Shown one piece after another: positions 12,910 to 19,296 of a stretch of 36,913 nt of DNA (position 1 is its first letter; each line of letters starts with the position of its first letter). The stretch is from the IMG/VR virus record IMGVR_UViG_3300021197_000526, positions 1 to 36,913 of that record. One strand, written 5' to 3'. This DNA is from a virus. The position numbers and the translations under genes are program-made. The notes below the pieces were generated by a model. It saw only the letters and a program-made list of their open reading frames with translations. It ran no database searches and was not told where the DNA came from.

Positions 12910-13262
12910 TCGGAAGCCCCTTCCGCCTTGGCGATGGCTGCACGGGCTGTATCGAGTACGTGCCCCTCCCAGTCGTGCAGCTCACTGAGTAGAACGTAGT
13001 CGCGGGCGACTTCCAGCAGTTCCGGGGCGGCGGCGACTAAACGGGCATCGGCTTCTGCGTGCGGGCGGCCGCCGTATCGATCTCCCATCGTGACCGTTCC
13101 AACGTGGGCGCATTTATCGGGTCCGATCATATATTGAGAAAGAGATCCGTGGTGTTCGCTTATGACCCACGGGCCAGGCGTGTGGCCTACCGGGCGCCCA
13201 TGCTCCAACTGGTATTTCCCCTGATCGGTCAAGTCGTCGCTAAGGGGTCTACGGTTATTCAT
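12906..13262 (-). CDS. Conserved phage early protein, TPGPW…AAAPELLE family
   Basis: A 118-residue protein with HTPGPWVISEHHG near the middle and EADARLVAAAPELLEVARDY later, ending in an Ala/Lys-rich helix. This TPGPW…NARLIAAAPELLEAL pattern is very common in phages and prophages of many bacteria; its function is not known to me. Start: ATG at 13262, preceded by TCAGGAGAACCAAACA, the shared early leader; an in-frame ATG at 13376 would add an unconserved Pro-rich stretch. Confidence 0.78.
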   Translation of the reverse strand: MNNRRPLSDDLTDQGKYQLEHGRPVGHTPGPWVISEHHGSLSQYMIGPDKCAHVGTVTMGDRYGGRPHAEADARLVAAAPELLEVARDYVLLSELHDWEGHVLDTARAAIAKAEGASE

Positions 13263-13348
13263 TGTTTGGTTCTCCTGATGAAGCGGGCCACCATCGGCCA
13301 GCAAGTCCACGCCCCGGGGGGCGCGGTGTTGCGGGTCGGGGTTCGGGT

Positions 13349-13732
13349 TCAGTGTACGGGGTTCATCCACTCCCACACGCGGCGGGCGGTTTCATCGTTC
13401 GTGATGTCCACGTTGGCCCCGTCGTGCCAATCGAGATGCCAGAACTCGATTCGGTAGCAGCGGTGCGCCCCCTTGTCGAAGTAGAATCGGATTTCCTGAG
13501 AAGGCCCGCCGTATGACAGTTGCCACCTCCAGTATCCCTCCGGCTGATCGTCGAACGTCTCCGGGTAGACCTGATCGAAGCTGAGTCCGTATTCGCAGAG
13601 TCGCCCGAGTTCCGGGTGGCAATCGTCGCCATCATCGTTGTATTCAAGAAGGGTCTTGATGTCATCCAAGCGGGACCGGCATCGGTCGGCGACTACATCG
13701 GCGCAGGTGGGTTGTTTCGTTTCTGGTTTCAT
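13349..13732 (-). CDS. Conserved mobile-element-type hypothetical protein
   Basis: A 127-residue acidic protein. The block YGLSFDQVYPETFDDQPEGY then WRWQLSYGGPSQEIRFYFDK and RIEFWHLDWHDGA matches a small protein I know from plasmids, integrative elements and some phages, always of unknown function and often near anti-restriction or conjugation accessory genes. It is rich in Trp and Tyr. The start at 13732 has AGGAG and the shared early leader. Presence in this early region points to accessory, host-adaptation use rather than virion building. Confidence 0.75.
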   Translation of the reverse strand: MKPETKQPTCADVVADRCRSRLDDIKTLLEYNDDGDDCHPELGRLCEYGLSFDQVYPETFDDQPEGYWRWQLSYGGPSQEIRFYFDKGAHRCYRIEFWHLDWHDGANVDITNDETARRVWEWMNPVH

Positions 13733-13762
13733 TGTGGTTTCTCCTGGGGTGTGGGGTTGGGT

Positions 13763-14245
13763 TCATTCGGATAGAGATAGGAACTCCCTGTATTCAGAGG
13801 CACTGACCGCCACCCGCAAGGCTTCGGGGCCGTAGTCGCGAGGGGGTCCGCTGTAGCCGTGATCGTTCGTATCGACCACCCGATCCCTGGAGACCTGCAC
13901 CGACACCCGGCGCGGGTTGCCGTTCCGATCATTGGGAGCGGCGGCTACGATATGCACCGGGGGGGCGGTCTTCTGGCCGATGCGGATTCCCTCGATCATT
14001 GCGCCGAGTTGATCCCATATGGAACGATTGGTTCCACGGTCGATGATGATGCGGACTCCGCCACCCTCCGCCATCTGCTCCACGCCGACGCCACCATACG
14101 CCCAGTCAAGCAGATAGTGTCCGGCGTTCGACATCAGCCCGCCGTCCTCTCGGCGTACAGGTGCGTAGGGCTCCATGGGCTGACCCGTCATGGAGTTGAG
14201 GGTGTCGATTCGGGTTTGTAGACGTTTCTTCGTGATGCGGTCCAT
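13763..14245 (-). CDS. Conserved mobile-element-type hypothetical protein
   Basis: A 160-residue protein. The N-terminal helix RLQTRIDTLNSMTGQPMEPY and the block AGHYLLDWAYGGVGVEQMAE then GGGVR, with a helix DQLGAMIEGIRIG, resemble a family seen on plasmids and genomic islands (TLNxLTGxPxxP…GxYxLxxAYGGxxLxRM). No function is known to me. The C-terminal 60 residues (RRVSVQVSRDRVVDT onwards) look like an extra strand-rich part. The start at 14245 follows AGGAG in the shared early leader. Confidence 0.72.
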   Translation of the reverse strand: MDRITKKRLQTRIDTLNSMTGQPMEPYAPVRREDGGLMSNAGHYLLDWAYGGVGVEQMAEGGGVRIIIDRGTNRSIWDQLGAMIEGIRIGQKTAPPVHIVAAAPNDRNGNPRRVSVQVSRDRVVDTNDHGYSGPPRDYGPEALRVAVSASEYREFLSLSE

Positions 14246-14272
14246 TGTGTTTCTCCTGGCTGGGGGTTGATT

Positions 14273-14551
14273 TCAGTGATGCCATTGGCCGCACTTGTGG
14301 CGCTTTTCGCCAGACTCACGCACGCCCGCGACCGTTACATCGACCACGGCAATCAAGGTGCAGAAATCACCAATGCCGGTGGTGATTGTGAACTCGATCC
14401 CGTCGCTTTGGACATCGACATCGCCCCGATAGTCTCGGTCCTCATCGAACCATCTTTTGACCTCGGTCCGTAGGCGCTCGATTGCATCCGTTTGGCTTGT
14501 TGCCGTTGCGTATTGGTTCCAACAGAGTTCTTTGGTGAACGCTAAGTACAT
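14273..14551 (-). CDS. Small early hypothetical protein
   Basis: A 92-residue protein starting MYLAFTKELCWNQYATATSQ, with a helix TDAIERLRTEVKRWFDEDRD and a strand-rich second half (IEFTITTGIGDFCTLIAVVD). It ends in a His/Lys-rich tail. No family recognised. The start at 14551 has CCAGGAGAAACCCCC directly upstream, identical in style to the neighbouring early genes. Confidence 0.7.
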   Translation of the reverse strand: MYLAFTKELCWNQYATATSQTDAIERLRTEVKRWFDEDRDYRGDVDVQSDGIEFTITTGIGDFCTLIAVVDVTVAGVRESGEKRHKCGQWHH

Positions 14552-14573
14552 GGGGGTTTCTCCTGGCTGGGGG

Positions 14574-15182
14574 TTAGATGAGTCCGTAACGAGAATCGTT
14601 CAGTTCGCACTCATAGTTCGCGCGGTCCATCGCAATCGCGATGCGGTACTGGAGGTGGACGAGATCCTGATTCTCCTCCGTGTGGAGTGTGACCCGTCCG
14701 GTGTTGGGATCGTAGGTGTTCGCACAAGCGAACTCAGAGCCGCCCAGAACGCCCTGCACGATGGCCCGCATCTCCTTGACTTCGTCCGGCCCATCTGCCT
14801 CCAGATCGAACTCGACGGTCGCGGGCAGTGAATCCAGGAGGTCGGTGGTTTCCGGCTCGTCTTCAATGTGAACGCTCGCCATGTAGCAATTCTCGGGGTC
14901 GTCTGATTCACGGCCCAGAAAGTCCACGCTGGCCGATCGATCCATGAGAGGCTTGAACTGTTCGAGGGCGTGGATGGCATCATCGAGGTCCACCCAGCCC
15001 ATCAACTGATTCGATGGGATTGATTCCCCGTCCGTGGTGGCGTCCTCAACAAGGGCATCGTCTTCCGCCTCGTCGACGTAGTTCGCCCTGATGTTCTTGG
15101 CGGCCTGGAGCAGGGCGGGTAGGCCCTTGATGCCCACGTTGAGCATGTCGATGGTCTGCTGGATTTCGTGATTGTCTTTCAT
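14574..15182 (-). CDS. Very acidic early protein
   Basis: A 202-residue protein with about 44 Asp/Glu and only 13 Lys/Arg, net charge near -31. Acidic clusters include VDEAEDDALVEDATTDGE and EDEPETTDLLDSL. No family recognised. It is the first sizeable gene behind the early promoters, the position where T7 encodes the acidic DNA mimic Ocr, so an anti-restriction or other host-takeover role is a positional inference only. Start: ATG at 15182, after AGGAG nine bases upstream; the in-frame ATG at 15266 overlaps the upstream small gene and is less likely. Confidence 0.75.
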   Translation of the reverse strand: MKDNHEIQQTIDMLNVGIKGLPALLQAAKNIRANYVDEAEDDALVEDATTDGESIPSNQLMGWVDLDDAIHALEQFKPLMDRSASVDFLGRESDDPENCYMASVHIEDEPETTDLLDSLPATVEFDLEADGPDEVKEMRAIVQGVLGGSEFACANTYDPNTGRVTLHTEENQDLVHLQYRIAIAMDRANYECELNDSRYGLI

Positions 15183-15210
15183 GGTCTGATTCTCCTGATG
15201 GGTGTGGGGT

Positions 15211-15354
15211 TCAGTGGTTTCGCTTGGCTTCGCTGGCTCGGCGGGCTTCGCCGTCGCATCGGTCATCGAGCTCGATGATGTGGGGCTCGATCCATTTGCA
15301 TACGGCGACCACAGCGAGCATGGCGGCGAATAGGATTATGAGGTGGGCGATCAT
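15211..15354 (-). CDS. 47-residue single-pass membrane protein
   Basis: MIAHLIILFAAMLAVVAVCK forms a hydrophobic helix, followed by a charged cytoplasmic-type tail (IIELDDRCDGEARRASEAK). The ATG at 15354 has AGGAG eight bases upstream. It lies between two other genes with the same ribosome-site pattern. No family recognised. Confidence 0.6.
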   Translation of the reverse strand: MIAHLIILFAAMLAVVAVCKWIEPHIIELDDRCDGEARRASEAKRNH

Positions 15355-15372
15355 GGTAGGGGCTCCTGTGGA

Positions 15373-15462
15373 TCAGTCGGATGTGATCGCGACGAGGATG
15401 AAGAAGAGAGCCGCAGCCAGAATGGCCAGCATGGCGACAGGGTGAACGGCGAATGGGTCCAT
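15373..15462 (-). CDS. 29-residue membrane micropeptide
   Basis: Hydrophobic peptide: PVAMLAILAAALFFILVAIT spans most of it. The ATG at 15462 has AGGAG nine bases upstream and is the first gene after the early promoter at 15514-15541. Possible leader peptide or inner-membrane effector; nothing more can be said. Confidence 0.55.
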   Translation of the reverse strand: MDPFAVHPVAMLAILAAALFFILVAITSD

Positions 15463-15513
15463 GGCTTGAATCTCCTGAGCCCTCGAGGACCATTCCACTC
15501 GGGCATGCTTTCC

Positions 15514-15541
15514 ATCATCGGATCATTTAGTCCGATGTCAA
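15514..15541 (-). promoter_or_regulatory. Early sigma70-like promoter with operator-like inverted repeat
   Basis: Minus strand TTGACA (15541-15536), 16-bp spacer, GATGAT (15519-15514; 4/6 match to TATAAT). A perfect 7-bp inverted repeat CATCGGA-8-TCCGATG (15537-15516) fills the spacer, the classic place for repressor binding. It would drive the early genes. Confidence 0.6.
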
Positions 15542-15562
15542 GAGGCTCAGTCCAAAGAAATG

Positions 15563-15606
15563 AAAAAAAAGAAACGACGCCCCACCGCAGGGACAGGCCG
15601 CGTTTC
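15563..15606 (-). terminator. Terminator in the early leader
   Basis: Minus strand GAAACG (15606-15601), 24 nt of GC-rich sequence able to fold further, CGTTTC (15576-15571), then eight T. It lies between the two early promoters, about 200 nt after the expected start of the upstream one, so it may attenuate that transcript or end a small RNA. Confidence 0.6.
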
Positions 15607-15650
15607 ATTCGTTCATTCGGATCGATGGATGGATCGAGGCCCATCATCGT

Positions 15651-15671
15651 CATCGGATCAGAGGTCCGGTG
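15651..15671. promoter_or_regulatory. Second operator-like inverted repeat
   Basis: Plus strand CATCGGA-7-TCCGGTG, the same half-sites as the repeat at 15516-15537 with one mismatch and one base less spacing. Two related palindromes 115 nt apart suggest a common regulator. Confidence 0.4.
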
Positions 15672-15800
15672 CGGATCGGCGGTCCCGCTGGCCCCACGGT
15701 CGATCCGGCCCGCGTCCGTGGCATGCGACCCCCCCTCCATCGTCGGAATGGCCCGGGGATTGCCCTGGCCCCATGGGGGAATCGGCGGCTACGCTGTGCG

Positions 15801-15828
15801 TATATAGGCTCTCAGATTTTTCTGCCAA
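15801..15828 (-). promoter_or_regulatory. Early sigma70-like promoter
   Basis: Minus strand TTGGCA (15828-15823), 16-bp spacer, TATATA (15806-15801). It would start near 15794 and be read by host polymerase after DNA entry, as T7 A1-A3 are. From here to 15463 there is no supported gene: the stretch holds this promoter, a palindrome, a terminator and a second promoter. Confidence 0.5.
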
Positions 15829-15865
15829 AAAGGCCGGGGGTCAACAAAGACTCATAGGCTCAAAG

Positions 15866-16138
15866 TCAGCCAGGATAATGAGCCGGGGCCACAGGAGCAT
15901 CGTTATCATAGATCACCTCCATCTTCCTGATGGCCCCCCGAGGTACGCAGTTCACGTTACCGAGTAAAGCCCCATCGTCTTCCCAGCTTCCGGCAACAAT
16001 GACGAAAGCCTCTGTCTCAACGACGAGGACACCTATTGACGTTATCTCGGCTGGCCTAAGACCCTGGGCCTCTTCGGGCTCCCACCAGGGCCTATCGTGG
16101 CCCGTGATGTCTTGCCACTCCAACCGAACGATCTTCAT
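15866..16138 (-). CDS. Small conserved phage protein
   Basis: A 90-residue protein. TSIGVLVVETEAFVIVAGSW then LGNVNCVPRGAIRKMEVI matches a small phage family with a (G)xV(V/L)E…FVV(V/L)A…CIPxGxI core and no known function. It has a compact beta-barrel look. It follows the gene at 16142 by 3 nt and is probably cotranscribed. It lies on the early side of the probable genome end, so it may be the first or second gene to enter the cell. Confidence 0.7.
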   Translation of the reverse strand: MKIVRLEWQDITGHDRPWWEPEEAQGLRPAEITSIGVLVVETEAFVIVAGSWEDDGALLGNVNCVPRGAIRKMEVIYDNDAPVAPAHYPG

Positions 16139-16141
16139 GGC

Positions 16142-16375
16142 TTACTTGACCTTCTTGATCTTCAGCGACCAAGGGTCCATGAGCAGGCTGTAGCCTCCGG
16201 GGCCTCCAGGCCTACGGTTGCGTCCACTGCCTTGAAGTCTCTTGAAGGGGGCGTTGTTTTTAGGCTTCCGAGCGGTGTCGTTGGTGCCCTTCTTAACTGT
16301 GGAGGTCGAGCTGATGTACCCAGTGACTACCCCAGCCCTGTTAGTGATCGGTGATTGAGTCGTTCGTTCGGCCAT
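16142..16375 (-). CDS. Small basic hypothetical protein
   Basis: A 77-residue, strongly basic, Gly/Arg/Lys-rich protein (KPKNNAPFKRLQGSGRNRRP) ending SLKIKKVK, with no membrane segment. Nucleic-acid binding is possible on charge alone. The ATG at 16375 has AAGGA six bases upstream. It is the first gene downstream of the T7-like promoter at 16534 and the 9-bp repeat array. Confidence 0.65.
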   Translation of the reverse strand: MAERTTQSPITNRAGVVTGYISSTSTVKKGTNDTARKPKNNAPFKRLQGSGRNRRPGGPGGYSLLMDPWSLKIKKVK

Positions 16376-16412
16376 TGGAAGTCCTTTCTGGGACGTATTA
16401 GCTTATTGGTTA

Positions 16413-16457
16413 CTTAAGATTCTTAAGGGTCTTAAGAGACTTAGGGGTCTTATCATC
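16413..16457. repeat. Five-copy 9-bp CTTAAG array (T7 SR-like)
   Basis: Units start at 16413, 16422, 16431, 16440 and 16449: CTTAAGATT, CTTAAGGGT, CTTAAGAGA, CTTAGGGGT, CTTATCATC. The period is exact. Further CTTAG/CTAAAG words follow to 16557. T7 has arrays of a CCTAAAG heptamer beside its terminal repeats; the position after the terminase genes fits the same role. Confidence 0.7.
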
Positions 16458-16528
16458 TTCACCACCTACCCCCTTAACCGTCTTTCCTAGACTCAGGGGC
16501 TCATTAGTCTCTTAGGGGGGCTTTAGTT

Positions 16529-16551
16529 CCCCCCTATAGTTAAACTACCTC
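16529..16551 (-). promoter_or_regulatory. T7-like phage promoter
   Basis: Minus strand AGGTAGTTTAACTATAGGGG, with +1 at 16534. It matches the T7 consensus in the ACTATAGGG initiation region and a few upstream positions. It lies past the terminase genes, like T7 phiOR, and reads toward 16375. The 310-nt space from 16376 to 16685 holds no supported gene, only this and the repeats. Confidence 0.6.
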
Positions 16552-16596
16552 CTAAAGCCCTTGTTTTTGAGGGTTGACGGTAGACGATACCTAGAC

Positions 16597-16649
16597 ATGT
16601 CATTTCAAGCCCGTGAGGGCTGATATGTCATAGGAAGCCCGTACAGGCT
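16597..16649. repeat. Tandem 28-bp repeat with hairpins
   Basis: Two copies of ATGTCAT-4 nt-AGCCCGT-GGCT-type sequence start at 16597 and 16625. Each can form a short hairpin (AGCCC/GGGCT in the first; AGCC/GGCT in the second). They may be RNA processing or termination sites after the terminase unit, or part of the terminal-repeat region. Confidence 0.5.
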
Positions 16650-16685
16650 CTCTCAGGTCTTTTGGGTCTTTCTGGACCCTCGGTA

Positions 16686-16934
16686 TCAATCAGCCCACCA
16701 ACTGGTCTCAGGAGGCGTCTCTGGGGGCTTAGGGCTCTTGATAACGATGTCATCTGGCAACTGATCCAGCATCGCCTTCATTTCGTCAGCCAACTCCAGG
16801 TGGTCGGTCTTATCGAGGAGGTACTTCTCGTAGACAGCGATGACGATGTAGGCCCTGGCCACGAGGTCGTTGTAGGCGGTCTTGTAGTCGTCGAGCTTCT
16901 GGAGCAGTTGGAACTTGCTTAGGTTTGCATCCAT
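16686..16934 (-). CDS. Small protein after large terminase (gp19.5-like position)
   Basis: An 82-residue acidic, helical protein (FQLLQKLDDYKTAYNDLVAR, then YEKYLLDKTDHLELADEMKA) with a Pro-rich tail (KSPKPPETPPETSWWAD). No family recognised. It overlaps the terminase stop by 16 nt in another frame. T7 also has a small gene (19.5) here. After its stop a weak hairpin (GGGTC/GACCC, about 16661-16680) has no T run. Confidence 0.65.
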   Translation of the reverse strand: MDANLSKFQLLQKLDDYKTAYNDLVARAYIVIAVYEKYLLDKTDHLELADEMKAMLDQLPDDIVIKSPKPPETPPETSWWAD

Positions 16935-18583
16935 GTGGTCCCCCTTTGGGGCCTTTTGATCGAGTGGTTCATGAAGTTCTCAAGCTCATCTTTGAGCTTG
17001 GTGTTATGGGCCTCGTTGATCAGGCGGTCCCGATCTGCGGCCATCTGCTCCGACCAGTACCCCACCGCCATGGCTAGGACATCCAAACGGTCATCGTGGA
17101 CCAGTGAGCCCTTCTGCCTGGTGATCCGGGAGAGCTGGTAGAACAGCTGATACCGGAGGGCTGACTCGGGCGGGAGGTGCTGGGTGGACTGGAAGTCCTG
17201 CTCGACAATCCGGCGATCTATGATCAATCGGTGACTGGAGAGGACAGGCTCAATTGTGTCGATGATGCGGCGTTCTTTCTGGATACTGTGCCGAACTTCT
17301 TCGATCTCCACGGGGTGGATCTTGGCCATGATGGGCTTGAGCAGGGACGTATACATGCCATCGCCGAAGTTGGACTCGACGATCACCTTGTTGACGTTCT
17401 GTTTCTTGGCCAGCACAGAGAGAGACTTGAGGGTCTCTTCGTCGTAGCCGCCACTGAACCCCCCGGCCTCCAAGATGAAGAGTTGGGAGTTGAGCATCTT
17501 GCAGACGCAGTAGGACGTCTCGTCCTGGCCTCGGCCACTGGGGTCGATGGTCATCACCGATCCGCTGTAAGGCATCCACTCGCCTTGGGTGGCCATGGGC
17601 CTGTAGTACCTATCGCCGTTGAAGCCGACGTTGGGCAACTCGCCATCGATGAGATCCGGGCTGGCTGCCCAGACCACCTTCTCAGGGGCGTCCTCTTGGT
17701 TCAGGTTCATGACGATAAGGTCACTGAGTTTCAGTGGGTAGCGGTCCTGATCGCTGAGCGACGTATCGAGCATGAACTGAAGAGTGAACCCAGCCCGGCC
17801 ATAGCTTGCCTCACGCTCCATGAGATCAATCTCATCAAAGCGTTTGGGGTCCGTGGGCTTACTGGCTAACGACTCATCGGCCTCCAGAGCCTTACGGATC
17901 TTGGGAGCCAGGCGGTCCCCAAGGTTCTTGGAGGTCTTCTCGTCTGGGTAGCGGGCGGGCCATATCTTGACGTCGTAGCCGCGTTCAGGGAGATGGGAGT
18001 AAATCGACATCTCGGTCTGGGGAGTTCCCAAGTAGATGATGCGACCCTCGGGCTTGAGGACTGCCTCGAACTCCTTGGTGGCTGTGACCAGCTTGTCCCT
18101 CATGCCACTGGTGGCTGAGTTGTTCAGGGACTCCGCGTCATCGGAGATAATCAGGTCCGCTCGCTGGCCGGTGATCTGCGACTGAATGCCTCTGGAGGTG
18201 ACCGAGGGGGCGTGACTGGCCGGAGCAGGCCCGACGTCGAACGCGATCTTGGAGTTCCTCTGGTTTTCGTTGGGCGTGAGGTGCTGGAGGATCGGCATCT
18301 CTTCGATCATCCGCAGCGTAAAGGTCGAGAAGTCATCGGCCCGCTGCTTGGAGGCGGACACGACGAGGATGTTCTTAGAGGGGTCGAGAAGTAGTTGGTG
18401 AGTTACAAAGGCCGAGGTAATCCAACTCTTCCCAACCCCTCGGAATGCTTGGATGGCTATTCGCCTGGGGCCATGCTGCAAGTATTCCGCAATGTCGTAT
18501 TGGATAGGTGTGGGCTCTGGGAGCCGGAGATGGTCCCATGCCAGGAACAAGAAGTTGCGGAAGTCGGTTAGTCGTTGATCCAT
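16919..18583 (-). CDS. Terminase large subunit, T7 gp19-like
   Basis: A 554-residue packaging motor. The ATPase domain has Walker A FRGVGKSW (about 47-54 from this start), Walker B LIISDDAES (about 145) and the coupling motif IYLGTPQTE. The nuclease domain has TIDPSGRGQDET, VESNFGDGMY and HDDRLDVLAMAV acidic residues. It translocates DNA into the prohead and cuts concatemers near the terminal repeats. Start: ATG at 18583 overlaps the upstream stop (TAATG); an upstream in-frame TTG is less likely. Length is close to T7 gp19 (586). Confidence 0.95.
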   Translation of the reverse strand: MDQRLTDFRNFLFLAWDHLRLPEPTPIQYDIAEYLQHGPRRIAIQAFRGVGKSWITSAFVTHQLLLDPSKNILVVSASKQRADDFSTFTLRMIEEMPILQHLTPNENQRNSKIAFDVGPAPASHAPSVTSRGIQSQITGQRADLIISDDAESLNNSATSGMRDKLVTATKEFEAVLKPEGRIIYLGTPQTEMSIYSHLPERGYDVKIWPARYPDEKTSKNLGDRLAPKIRKALEADESLASKPTDPKRFDEIDLMEREASYGRAGFTLQFMLDTSLSDQDRYPLKLSDLIVMNLNQEDAPEKVVWAASPDLIDGELPNVGFNGDRYYRPMATQGEWMPYSGSVMTIDPSGRGQDETSYCVCKMLNSQLFILEAGGFSGGYDEETLKSLSVLAKKQNVNKVIVESNFGDGMYTSLLKPIMAKIHPVEIEEVRHSIQKERRIIDTIEPVLSSHRLIIDRRIVEQDFQSTQHLPPESALRYQLFYQLSRITRQKGSLVHDDRLDVLAMAVGYWSEQMAADRDRLINEAHNTKLKDELENFMNHSIKRPQRGTTWMQT

Positions 18584-18840
18584 TACCAAGCCTTGCAGGA
18601 CCAGTATCTGGCCGAGGTATTAGGTCCAGGGCTGTCACAACTATGACGCTTGCGGAAGTTGCTACGACGACCCGGTTCGTTCTTTCGGATCTTCATATTA
18701 GGGTCTCCGAACATCACCTTCTTGACCTTGTTGCCGGTTTTGACAAACACCTTCTTCTTCTTTCGGCCATATCCAGCCTCGCCCTTTGAAATCCGAAGAG
18801 GCTTGTTCAGCGGCACCTTTCGTCCTTGGTACTCAGCCAT
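18583..18840 (-). CDS. Conserved small basic phage protein, RYWSCKxW family
   Basis: An 85-residue basic protein. The C-terminal half, VMFGDPNMKIRKNEPGRRSN then FRKRHSCDSPGPNTSARYWS and CKAW, is a well conserved module (FGDPNM…R..FRxRHxC…ARYWSCxxW) found in many marine phages, in places within head or prohead-core proteins. Two Cys and a His may bind metal. The N-terminal half is Lys-rich. Placement between the terminase subunits suggests a packaging or head role, which is unproven. Confidence 0.8.
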   Translation of the reverse strand: MAEYQGRKVPLNKPLRISKGEAGYGRKKKKVFVKTGNKVKKVMFGDPNMKIRKNEPGRRSNFRKRHSCDSPGPNTSARYWSCKAW

Positions 18841-19070
18841 TAGCCTGCCTCCTCGATGGGTGCTTCGGGGTCGAAAGGAAGAATCTTGGCCAGGTTCATC
18901 ATCGGCTCGCTCTGCTGAGCGTTGACGTCGATGCCGTTGTCCTTGAGGAACTTAATCGCAGCAGAGAGCTCTGCGGCTGTGGCTTCCCCGGACTGGATAC
19001 GAGCCAACAATTCGCCCGCCAATGCTTTGTGCATATTGACCATCAGGTCATTGAGGTCTTTGTCCATCAT
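18840..19070 (-). CDS. Terminase small subunit, T7 gp18-like
   Basis: A 76-residue protein with a helical core HKALAGELLARIQSGEATAA then ELSAAIKFLKDNGID and an acidic C-terminus, the T7-type DNA maturase A pattern; T7 gp18 is 89 residues. It recognises phage DNA and regulates the large subunit. The start at 19070 has AAGGAG upstream. The single-base overlap with the next gene and its position between holin and large terminase match T7 order. Confidence 0.85.
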   Translation of the reverse strand: MMDKDLNDLMVNMHKALAGELLARIQSGEATAAELSAAIKFLKDNGIDVNAQQSEPMMNLAKILPFDPEAPIEEAG

Positions 19071-19285
19071 CCAAGCTCCTTAAAGATCCAAGAAATAACA
19101 GCAGCGGCAACCGAGCCCACCACAGCGGCCCCGCCTAGAACAGCGGCTCGGCCTTGCTCCAGTAAACGGATACGCTTGTCGAGGACGGTAAGTTCTTCGT
19201 CGTGTGTTCGTTGCATGTGGAGCAGCGACTCTACCTTGCCTTCTAGGCGACCGAGAGCCAGGAGTATTTCGCGTGTGTCTTCCAT
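19067..19285 (-). CDS. Holin-like protein (XhlA/T7 gp17.5 type)
   Basis: A 72-residue protein with an N-terminal coiled coil (LALGRLEGKVESLLHMQRTH then DEELTVLDKRIRLLEQGR) and one C-terminal transmembrane helix (AAVLGGAAVVGSVAAAVISW) before IFKELG. This layout is typical of haemolysin XhlA-type holins, and T7 encodes its holin gp17.5 at the same place, between fibre and small terminase. It would time membrane permeabilisation for lysis. A second membrane candidate lies at 34152-34346. Confidence 0.8.
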   Translation of the reverse strand: MEDTREILLALGRLEGKVESLLHMQRTHDEELTVLDKRIRLLEQGRAAVLGGAAVVGSVAAAVISWIFKELG

Positions 19286-19296
19286 GCCTAGTCCTA

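Noticed and set aside
15263-15493. 76-codon minus-strand ORF in the early region
   Set aside because: Arg/His-rich shadow. Two short ORFs in other frames with AGGAG sites and membrane helices explain the same DNA better.
17177-17869. 230-codon ORF on the plus strand
   Set aside because: Antisense of the large terminase, whose motifs are clear. It has only weak start evidence.
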